This document shows, one piece after another, positions 42,868 to 49,823 of a DNA stretch of 64,000 nucleotides (its first letter is position 1; the number at the start of each line of letters is the position of its first letter). The DNA lies in assembly GCA_023397505.1 (NCBI GenBank), contig JAEWUC010000005.1, positions 62,001-126,000 on the forward strand, read 5' to 3'. Origin of the DNA: Bacteroidota bacterium (lineage in GTDB: Bacteria; Bacteroidota; Ignavibacteria; Ignavibacteriales; Melioribacteraceae). The notes below the pieces were generated by a model. That model was not told the DNA's origin. It did not search any database and saw only the letters and a list, made by a program, of their open reading frames with translations. Both the position numbers and the translations under genes were made by a program.

Positions 42868-43941
42868 TTATAGTTTCCTTTTAAGAATGTTTATAATTTT
42901 TTCCGATGTTCTGCCGTCGCCCAGCCATTTCAATTGTTTTTTAGAAACGGAGTAATTTTCGAAAAAGGAGATTGTTTCATTCAACATTTTGTTTACAGGT
43001 CTGTCTTCGCCGATTAAAATACTGTTTCCGAATTCCATCGATTCCGGGCGCTCCGTTTTTAATCTTGGAACTGCTACCGGAACACCAAGCAGCGGGCATT
43101 CTTCCTGGCTTGTTCCTGAATCTGAAACAATACCGTATGCGTTGTATTGCAAATTCAAGTAATCAAGAAATCCGTATGGACCGACAAGCTTAATATTTTT
43201 TTTATCGGAAAGAAGATTGTATTGATTGATAAGTTTCACCCCGCGGTTAAATCTTACCAATCGAACTTCCAATCCGGTTTTCTTGCCAAGCTGATCTAAA
43301 AATTTTAATATATGATTGTACTGTTTTACGTCTTTTAAATTCTCGTTACGGTGAATATCAGCCACAATAAAATCTTTTGAGCGCTTGCCGGAGGGCAAAT
43401 AATCTTTTGCTACTTCAACGATTGTATTGCCAACAACAAAAATCTGGTCGGGATTTTTATTTTCGGCTATTAATCTTTCTTTATATAAAGGCGTATAAAC
43501 AAAAACTAGATTTGAAACGTAATCGCAAATAACTCGGTTAACTTCTTCGGGCATTCTTCTATCGTATGAACGCATTCCGCCTTCAATGTGTCCTATTTTA
43601 TATCCTTCCTTAAAAAGCGGCGCACTTACGAGAGCCGAGTTTGAATCACCCAGAAACAAAATTATATCGGGATTAATTTTTTTCTTATGAAGAAGATAAA
43701 TCACTTCTTTGGATAAATATGAAAGCTGCTCGTAATGATTTCGGCTGTTAATACCGGTTGCAAGTGTATAATCCGGTTTACGTATTTTTAGTTGACTGAA
43801 AAATATTTTGCTAAGTTCGTCATCGTAATGCTGACCTGTATGAATCATAACATGGTCGAAATTTTCGTCAAGCTTTTCGAATACTTTTTTCATCCGGATG
43901 AAATCCGGGCGAATGCCGGTGATGGTAACGATTTTCTTCAT
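42868..43941 (-). CDS. UDP-N-acetylglucosamine 2-epimerase family (WecB/CapG-like)
   Basis: The 357-residue protein has ITGIRPDFIRMKKVF at the start, HTGQHYDDELSKIFF, GHIEGGMRSYDRRMPEEVNR and SDSGTSQEECPLLGVP, which are the motifs of non-hydrolysing UDP-GlcNAc 2-epimerases. The HTGQ.YD.EL.. spacing is close to CapG/WbjD, which act in L-fucosamine synthesis. It is the first gene of the glycan island. Its presence points to an N-acetylated amino sugar, which the deacetylase and formyltransferase further on might then modify. Confidence 0.87.
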   Translation of the reverse strand: MKKIVTITGIRPDFIRMKKVFEKLDENFDHVMIHTGQHYDDELSKIFFSQLKIRKPDYTLATGINSRNHYEQLSYLSKEVIYLLHKKKINPDIILFLGDSNSALVSAPLFKEGYKIGHIEGGMRSYDRRMPEEVNRVICDYVSNLVFVYTPLYKERLIAENKNPDQIFVVGNTIVEVAKDYLPSGKRSKDFIVADIHRNENLKDVKQYNHILKFLDQLGKKTGLEVRLVRFNRGVKLINQYNLLSDKKNIKLVGPYGFLDYLNLQYNAYGIVSDSGTSQEECPLLGVPVAVPRLKTERPESMEFGNSILIGEDRPVNKMLNETISFFENYSVSKKQLKWLGDGRTSEKIINILKRKL

Positions 43942-44049
43942 ATAACCAGAATTTTATTAGAATTTGGTTACATAGTGCCAATTCTATACCAATTCTTTTT
44001 TTGTGAATTTTAAGGTTTTTGAAGCTATCGAAGGGCTTTTATTAGATAT

Positions 44050-44067
44050 ATGGCTATTATTAGCCAT
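44050..44067 (-). terminator. Hairpin after the 622-residue protein gene
   Basis: ATGGCTA, four bases, TAGCCAT forms a perfect 7-base stem 12 bases beyond the stop codon. On the minus strand it is followed by ATATATCTAATAAAAG, so it is at best a weak terminator. Confidence 0.4.
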
Positions 44068-44078
44068 GCAGATTATGC

Positions 44079-45947
44079 TTAATTATCAAGCATTTTTTTC
44101 AATTCTTTTGTGTCTTCATTCATTTGTTCTCTTAATTTTGCGCGGAGTTCAACCGCTTCTTTTTCCTTTTCGACAATTAGTTGCTCAATTCGTGTTTCGT
44201 GATATTGAATTCGTTCCTTTGTTTTTTCAATCATTTTCCTTTCTAATTCTTCACCCTCTTTTTTAATGTCCGATATTTCAACATCTCTTCTGTCGTTAAT
44301 ACTCTGAAGTTTGCGAACTAAACCTTGTCTTTTATAATTACGATCCATAACCGTCGAGCCTGCTTGCATTGCCGAAAAAATTATTCCGATTATGAAAGAG
44401 ATTATCCCCCACTTTGTTCCCGAGAAAATTACCGCTGAAATCATACTTCGAAAATTTGAGATTTCCGTTATTTGGCTGTTGTTTGAATAACTTGCAAATC
44501 CAACCACAAGAAGCACAATTACTGCAATGAAAAAATTATACGACATCCCGTTTTTAAATGTTACAAGCGGGTTTAGATCCGATTGCAGATCAAGATTCTT
44601 AATTCTGTTTTCATACTCGGCAACTAAATTATCTATATTCATTTTTGCATCGGCAATCATTTTTTCAACTTTAGCTTTTACATTTACTTTGATGGAGTCC
44701 AAATCATGCTGATGCTGCTGAATTGCATACTCGCTTTCGGCAATCAGTAGACTGAAAGCATTTAATTTTTCTTGAACTTGTTTTTCGTATTCGCCTTCTA
44801 TTTTCGAAATAATATCGTTAATTGTACTTAAAAACTTGTCGGCCAACAATGGGAGCGAGGAGAGGAAAGCCAAGTTTGAAGAATGTGAAAATTTATGGAC
44901 AATCAGATCGACCGTTTGAATTGCTCTACTGTGCTCCGGTTCCTTTGGAATCATATGATCGACATGATTATAATCTATTATTTTGCTTTTAAGAAAATGT
45001 ATTAGTACTTCGGCTTGTCCAATCCTGCTGTTAATTTCTTGCGTAATTTCAACAACAATTTTTGCGAAATCATCAAAGGCAAAAAAGTTTTGCATTATAT
45101 TGTATTCACAAAGCAGACCAAATAAATGAACATTATTCTGCTCAATCGAATATTTCAACCTATTCAAATCGTTTTCGTAAAGATCATTGTAAGTTTTGGT
45201 TGCAGCGTCATGATTAAGCTGTTTTATCTCCGCAAGGGCTGTATAATATTTTGCGTTTACACCGTCTTTTTTGTGAAGCAGCGCCCCGGCAAAATATAAA
45301 TTTGCTTTCTCCGGCGCATTAAGCGCAAGTTGGCTGAATCCATTGAAAATATTTACATAATAGCAAACTTCATTTTTTACTTCCGCCTCAATATTCATAA
45401 CAGATACATTTTCAAATACCTGATTAAGAAGTTCGGAAGCCGCAGTAGGATCGAAAAACGACTTGTCAAATATTTTAATTGTAGCGTAAAGCAGCTGTAG
45501 AAAATAATTTTTTGCAAAGTTTCTTTGTTCTAAAATTGAAACTGCCGAGCCGGCAAAATACTTTTTATCCTCCAGAGTTTTTGCTTTAACCCATTTTTCG
45601 TAATATTCAATAAAATTTATTATGCTGTTGTTCGAATTAGTAACTTTTGCGCGCTGTTCAAGTCTGTAAAAATTTTTAATGAATTTAACAACCGGTGAAT
45701 TATACAGCCAGAAAAACGGTGCTATGTCGTAACGAATTAATATTTCGTCAATGGGCGAGTTCTTTGTTAATTCAAAAAACCTATTTCCTGCTTTAAGAAT
45801 TAAAAGCGGTTCACTATGAAGTTCCGAATTTTTAGGAAAATATTTTCTTCCTAATACTTTAAACTGGGAAAGGAAGAATTCATCCTCTGATCCGCCGTCG
45901 AACAAATTAACTTCAGGCTCAAATAGATTTTTTTCTTCTTTATACAT
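44079..45947 (-). CDS. Unknown membrane and coiled-coil protein in the flagellar regulon
   Basis: I do not recognise the family. The 622-residue protein has a helical, repeat-like N-terminal part of about 370 residues, a coiled coil (about 375-450), two membrane segments (about 472-490 and 512-532) and a C-terminal coiled coil of 90 residues (IEQLIVEKEKEAVELRAKL). This makes a membrane hairpin with both large parts on the same side. The promoter at 45995-46021 has the sigma-28 pattern, so it is probably made late in flagellar assembly. It follows a degenerate histidine kinase gene. Confidence 0.72.
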   Translation of the reverse strand: MYKEEKNLFEPEVNLFDGGSEDEFFLSQFKVLGRKYFPKNSELHSEPLLILKAGNRFFELTKNSPIDEILIRYDIAPFFWLYNSPVVKFIKNFYRLEQRAKVTNSNNSIINFIEYYEKWVKAKTLEDKKYFAGSAVSILEQRNFAKNYFLQLLYATIKIFDKSFFDPTAASELLNQVFENVSVMNIEAEVKNEVCYYVNIFNGFSQLALNAPEKANLYFAGALLHKKDGVNAKYYTALAEIKQLNHDAATKTYNDLYENDLNRLKYSIEQNNVHLFGLLCEYNIMQNFFAFDDFAKIVVEITQEINSRIGQAEVLIHFLKSKIIDYNHVDHMIPKEPEHSRAIQTVDLIVHKFSHSSNLAFLSSLPLLADKFLSTINDIISKIEGEYEKQVQEKLNAFSLLIAESEYAIQQHQHDLDSIKVNVKAKVEKMIADAKMNIDNLVAEYENRIKNLDLQSDLNPLVTFKNGMSYNFFIAVIVLLVVGFASYSNNSQITEISNFRSMISAVIFSGTKWGIISFIIGIIFSAMQAGSTVMDRNYKRQGLVRKLQSINDRRDVEISDIKKEGEELERKMIEKTKERIQYHETRIEQLIVEKEKEAVELRAKLREQMNEDTKELKKMLDN

Positions 45948-45994
45948 GATTTTATGAATTCCTTTTCACAAAAAAAAACAATACTCCTAATCAA

Positions 45995-46021
45995 GTATCG
46001 AATATTTTGTAAAAAAGTTTA
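45995..46021 (-). promoter_or_regulatory. Sigma-28 promoter of the 622-residue protein gene
   Basis: On the minus strand: TAAACTTT, 11 bases, TTCGATAC. The -35 box is identical to that of flagellin; the last base of the -10 box differs. It lies 48 bases upstream of the ATG. Confidence 0.7.
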
Positions 46022-46066
46022 ATTTTAAACAAGGTGGGATTTTTAGCCGGAAATCTACATTCTTTA

Positions 46067-46912
46067 CTAATTATCAGTGCCCAGAAGCACAATAGAGACT
46101 GTTGTTCCTCTTCCAAATTCACTGTGCATTGTAAGTTTACCGTTATTCAACTCAAGAAAATCTTTGCAAATTATTAAACCTAGTCCTGAACCTTTTTCAT
46201 TCCCTGTTCCAACAGTTGAAATGATTTCATCAAGCTTAAAAAGTTTTTCCAAGTTTTCTTTTGGTATTCCTATACCGGAATCTGAAATAGTCAATTCGGC
46301 CCTGTTGCCTATCTTGCTGCATTCAACTCGAATGATGCCGTCTCTGTACGAAAATTTTATTGCGTTACCCAATATGCTTTTAATAACAAAATCGATCATC
46401 ATTTTATCGCCGTAAATGGGAATATTTTCGCCAATAACTTTATCAATAGTTATGTTTTTTTCATCCAATTTGCTGTTTAAATGCGACAGGTTTTCATTCA
46501 AAAGCAGACTAAGATTAATGTATTCCGGGGTTGAATTCTGACGCCGCCGGTTTGCTTTTACCCATTCCAGCAATTCGTTAATTATTCCCAAACTTTGATC
46601 GTAAGATTTTCCAATGTTGGCAATCAATTCTTTTTTCTCTTCAACGCTGAGATCGTCATAACCGTTGTTCAACAAATCGATTGAATTATAGAAAGAATAA
46701 AACAAGGTTCGTAATTGATTTGAAATAACATTCCAAAATTTTGTCTGTTTCTCTTTTAAGTATTCCAGTTCATTTTTCTTCGTAGCAACTTCATTTTTTA
46801 ATTCGGTTAAAGTATTTTCATTCTGCTTCACAAATTTCTTCTTTGCAAATAAATATGTTAATGCAATTGCAGCAATTGTAATAAATATCGTATAGATAAT
46901 GTTTAACTCCAT
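46067..46912 (-). CDS. Degenerate histidine kinase lacking the phospho-acceptor His
   Basis: The 281-residue protein has one N-terminal membrane segment (residues 5-23), a coiled coil, and a HisKA-like region. In that region the usual SHELRTPL is replaced by ISNQLRTL, with N65 in place of His. The HATPase_c domain looks intact: NAIKFS, DSGIGIP and GSGLGLIIC. It should bind ATP but cannot autophosphorylate in the usual way. It may act as a regulator of another kinase or as an ATP-dependent switch. A weaker sigma-28-type promoter is upstream, and the NarL-type regulator gene precedes it. Confidence 0.82.
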   Translation of the reverse strand: MELNIIYTIFITIAAIALTYLFAKKKFVKQNENTLTELKNEVATKKNELEYLKEKQTKFWNVISNQLRTLFYSFYNSIDLLNNGYDDLSVEEKKELIANIGKSYDQSLGIINELLEWVKANRRRQNSTPEYINLSLLLNENLSHLNSKLDEKNITIDKVIGENIPIYGDKMMIDFVIKSILGNAIKFSYRDGIIRVECSKIGNRAELTISDSGIGIPKENLEKLFKLDEIISTVGTGNEKGSGLGLIICKDFLELNNGKLTMHSEFGRGTTVSIVLLGTDN

Positions 46913-46952
46913 TTCATCCCTTTACTTCTCAAATTGGCAATTATTTATTATA

Positions 46953-46979
46953 TAATCGAAGAATCAACACAAAAGTTGA
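46953..46979 (-). promoter_or_regulatory. Candidate sigma-28 promoter of the degenerate kinase gene
   Basis: On the minus strand: TCAACTTT, 11 bases, TTCGATTA, 40 bases before the ATG. One base of the -35 box and one of the -10 box differ from the window consensus, so this is the weakest of the eight. Confidence 0.55.
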
Positions 46980-47015
46980 ATATCAATAGAATAGACTGAA
47001 ATAAATATCCGAATC

Positions 47016-47675
47016 TCATTTACATTTTTCTTTTGCTTTATATGTGAACTCAACGGCATATTTAATCAATTGCGGTAAAGTTTTCAAGTTTAATTTATCC
47101 ATAATCTCTTTCCTAATAGCATCAATTGTTCGTTTACTTTCGGATTTTATTTCGGCTATTTCCTCGCTTGTCAGCCCTTGTGCAATTAATTCGAGCATCT
47201 CTTTATCCAATTCATTGTGTGACTCGCTTTTAACAGAAGAATTGTCGCTGAATTTTCTTTCGATATCTTTAACTTCTCTATCGGTCTTACCTTGGAAATA
47301 TTTTTTCCCGCTATTCACCGCTATTATAGTTTTTATCAATTCTTCTTTAAGCGATTGTTTGGAGATTAATCCATACGCACCAATTTTTATAGCTTTATTA
47401 ATATAATCATCCGATTCAAAAACGGTAAGGAATATTATTTTGGCCTCGCTATCTATAGAAAGAATTTGCTTTGCAGCATCAATTCCGCCCATATTCGGCA
47501 TTGAAATATCACTTATAACAATATCCGGTTTGGTTATACTATATTTTTCTACTAAACCCGCGCCGTCTTCGCATTCACCGGCAATAACAAAATCTTTATG
47601 ATTTTCAATTATCGAAATTAATCCTCGTCTTACAAGGTTATGATCTTCTGAAACTAAAATGCGAACTTTATCCAT
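47016..47675 (-). CDS. NarL/LuxR-type response regulator
   Basis: With the ATG at 47675 the protein has 219 residues and starts MDKVRILVSEDHNLVRRGL; the frame extends to 47714 with 13 more residues of no conserved character. It has a receiver (D in VISDISMPNMGG, T in FLTVFES, K in GLISKQS) and a C-terminal helix-turn-helix of the GerE type (LELIAQGLTSEEIAEIK, MDKLNLKTLPQLIKYAVEF). It precedes the degenerate kinase gene, so its kinase is uncertain. An inverted repeat at 47759-47775 could be its own operator. Confidence 0.87.
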   Translation of the reverse strand: MDKVRILVSEDHNLVRRGLISIIENHKDFVIAGECEDGAGLVEKYSITKPDIVISDISMPNMGGIDAAKQILSIDSEAKIIFLTVFESDDYINKAIKIGAYGLISKQSLKEELIKTIIAVNSGKKYFQGKTDREVKDIERKFSDNSSVKSESHNELDKEMLELIAQGLTSEEIAEIKSESKRTIDAIRKEIMDKLNLKTLPQLIKYAVEFTYKAKEKCK

Positions 47676-47758
47676 ATTTGCTTCTAATTTAATTAATCCA
47701 TTGTAAATTGACATTACTAAATAATGCGATGGAAATAATACATCATTAAGTAAAAAGA

Positions 47759-47775
47759 TTCAACGTAAAGTTGAA
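47759..47775. promoter_or_regulatory. Inverted repeat in the divergent intergenic region
   Basis: TTCAAC, five bases, GTTGAA is a perfect 6-base inverted repeat. It lies between the NarL-type regulator (minus) and the glycosyltransferase (plus). This spacing is typical of a dimer-binding operator; which protein binds is not known. Confidence 0.35.
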
Positions 47776-47863
47776 TTATCACTGCATTCATTTATCATTT
47801 ATTTCCTGCCAAAAGATATTTTAGCTGTGGTTTGCTATTTTAGCCCAGGGGAAAAAGATAAAT

Positions 47864-49147
47864 ATGATTCTTGCAAACAATAAATTTCTTTACTTATCAG
47901 TTTCAGTTTTATGTGGACTGATATTGATTATTCCCGTTTTAAATTATGAGCCGATAGTTGTTTATTCCATAGCGAATATATCGTCTTCGTTAGTTTATAT
48001 ATTTGTCTGCTTGCTAATCTTTAAACTCGATTTGCAACATAGCGTAGTAATCATTTTTATCGCGGCATTAGTTTTATTGCGTTTACTATTCATAAATATT
48101 ATTCCTATAGGTTCCGACGATATTTACAGATACATGTGGGACGGTAAGATACAGTCGGCAGGAATAAATCCCTATTTATATGCACCGAATCATCCGGCTC
48201 TAGCGGGGTTACATTCAAATATTTTGCCGCAGAATGTAAATTTTCCAAACATGAAAACAATTTACTTTCCGCTTAGTCAATGGCTCTTTTTCATAGGATA
48301 TCTATTAAGCGGTGAAAGTGTTTGGGGATATAAATTTTTAATATTGATCGCGGAAATGTTAACAATCTTTTCTATTTATGAATTGCTGAAACATCTTGGA
48401 ATAAACACCAAATATGTTTTATTCTATGTTTTATGTCCCTTGTCAATAATTCATTTTGCTTTAGATGCGCATTTGGACGCTTTCGGTTTTCCAATGATAT
48501 TATTATCAATACTTTTTTATCTCAAAGACAGAAAAATAATATCATCAGTTCTGCTCGGGTTATCGTTGTCTATCAAACCTGTCGGACTAGTTTTTCTCCC
48601 AATATTTTTTCTAAATGAAAAAGGAATAAAAAACAAAATCAGTGTTGTAGTTTTTCCTTTGATCGTTTTCTTCATGCAGTTTTTGCCGTATATATTTTCT
48701 TCAAATCCCTTCGAGGCATTTTTAATCTATACAAAGAACTGGACTTTCAACGGTTTTGTTTTCAACTTGATGAATCTTTACTTCAAGGATAATCAAACTT
48801 CAAGATTAATAAGTGCAATTCTTTTAGCGGCTGTATTGCTTCCAGTCTATTTTAGGAACAAGAATATTCTTGATAAGATATTTTATTCAGCTTTATTTAT
48901 GATTGTATTTTCACCGGTCGTTCATCCATGGTACATCGGTTGGATTGCTATCCTCATTCCTTTAACACAAAAGTGGAGCGGGATTTTACTTGTTGCATTA
49001 AGCAGTTTAACTGTAATTACTGTTTTAAATTTTCAGCTTTACGGGTTTTGGACGGATTACTTACCTGTTCTTTTATTGGAATATATGCCTGTTATATATT
49101 TCGTTTTCAAGGAATATTTTACAATGGATGATATTAGTTTAAAATAA
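47864..49147 (+). CDS. Integral-membrane glycosyltransferase (mannosyltransferase-like)
   Basis: This is the only plus-strand gene in the window. The 427-residue protein has about ten membrane segments. The loop IYRYMWDGKIQSAGINPY is typical of the lipid-linked-sugar transferases of the GT-C fold (PIG-M/GT87-like), as is the HPWYIGW motif near residue 351. Such enzymes use polyprenyl-phosphate sugars and act at the outer face of the membrane. It is not obviously tied to the flagellar genes that surround it and may serve envelope glycan synthesis. Confidence 0.83.
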   Translation: MILANNKFLYLSVSVLCGLILIIPVLNYEPIVVYSIANISSSLVYIFVCLLIFKLDLQHSVVIIFIAALVLLRLLFINIIPIGSDDIYRYMWDGKIQSAGINPYLYAPNHPALAGLHSNILPQNVNFPNMKTIYFPLSQWLFFIGYLLSGESVWGYKFLILIAEMLTIFSIYELLKHLGINTKYVLFYVLCPLSIIHFALDAHLDAFGFPMILLSILFYLKDRKIISSVLLGLSLSIKPVGLVFLPIFFLNEKGIKNKISVVVFPLIVFFMQFLPYIFSSNPFEAFLIYTKNWTFNGFVFNLMNLYFKDNQTSRLISAILLAAVLLPVYFRNKNILDKIFYSALFMIVFSPVVHPWYIGWIAILIPLTQKWSGILLVALSSLTVITVLNFQLYGFWTDYLPVLLLEYMPVIYFVFKEYFTMDDISLK

Positions 49148-49150
49148 AAA

Positions 49151-49168
49151 AGCGGGCATTTACCCGCT
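49151..49168 (-). terminator. Rho-independent terminator of cheW (convergent region)
   Basis: AGCGGG, six bases, CCCGCT forms a short GC-rich stem. On the minus strand it is followed by TTTTTTATTTT, so it ends the cheW transcript, whose stop lies at 49201. The plus-strand glycosyltransferase gene ends just four bases before it and may also use it, but has fewer Ts. Confidence 0.8.
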
Positions 49169-49200
49169 TCAAAAAAAGCTAATATGAAAATTTTCTCAAT

Positions 49201-49701
49201 TCATTTTGGTAAACTTTCAGTCATTTTTTTTAATTCTACATCTTCGTTATCACCAAGAATTTTTTCCAAATCCAATAGTATAAGAAGCCGGTCTTCGAGT
49301 TTGCCTATTGCTGTTATAAAAGCTGCATTAATTCCCGATACCATTTCCGGAGGTTTCTCGGTTATGTTCACCGGGATACGCAATACTTCGCTGACTTCAT
49401 CTACAATAAATCCGATAGTTTTATTATCTAATTCAACGACAATAATTCTAGAATTTCTATCATATTCTTTTCTCGGTAACGATAGTTTTGATCTTAGATT
49501 TATTACCGGAATAACGCGACCTCTTAAGTTTACTACTCCGTCAACAAAGCCCGGCGCATTCGGTACTTTAGTAATAGACATCATTCTGTTGATTTCATTA
49601 ACCTTAAGAATATCGATTCCAAATTCTTCAGCACCGATTTTAAAACTAACCAGTTGCAAAAGTTCGGAAGTTTCTGTTCTGTTTTTTTGATCTACCGACA
49701 T
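49201..49701 (-). CDS. cheW: Chemotaxis adaptor CheW
   Basis: The 166-residue protein is one CheW domain with LVSFKIGAEEFGIDILKVNEI, VVNLRGRVIPVINLRSKL and GIMV-type GFIVDEVSEVLRIP. It links chemoreceptors to CheA. It lies away from the main chemotaxis operon, just after a Cache-type chemoreceptor gene, and has its own sigma-28-type promoter (49763-49789). A terminator follows at 49151. Confidence 0.95.
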   Translation of the reverse strand: MSVDQKNRTETSELLQLVSFKIGAEEFGIDILKVNEINRMMSITKVPNAPGFVDGVVNLRGRVIPVINLRSKLSLPRKEYDRNSRIIVVELDNKTIGFIVDEVSEVLRIPVNITEKPPEMVSGINAAFITAIGKLEDRLLILLDLEKILGDNEDVELKKMTESLPK

Positions 49702-49762
49702 ATTTTACCTATTATGTTATGATTTCCTTATTAAGTTTAATTAACATAGAACATTCGTTTTA

Positions 49763-49789
49763 TTATCGAAATATTCAATCTTAACTTTA
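49763..49789 (-). promoter_or_regulatory. Sigma-28 promoter of cheW
   Basis: On the minus strand: TAAAGTTA, 11 bases, TTCGATAA. The -35 box is closer to the enterobacterial TAAAGTTT than the other copies. It lies 61 bases before the cheW ATG. Confidence 0.75.
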
Positions 49790-49823
49790 GCATGATTTCC
49801 AATATCCGTATTTCAATTTGAAA

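Noticed and set aside
44024..44031. TTCGATAG upstream of the 2-epimerase gene as a sigma-28 -10 box
   Set aside because: The sequence 11 bases away (ATATATCT) does not resemble a -35 box.
47748..47774. Possible sigma-28 promoter upstream of the NarL-type regulator
   Set aside because: A TCAACTTT box is present, but at the required 11-base spacing there is no CGATAA-like -10 box on either strand.
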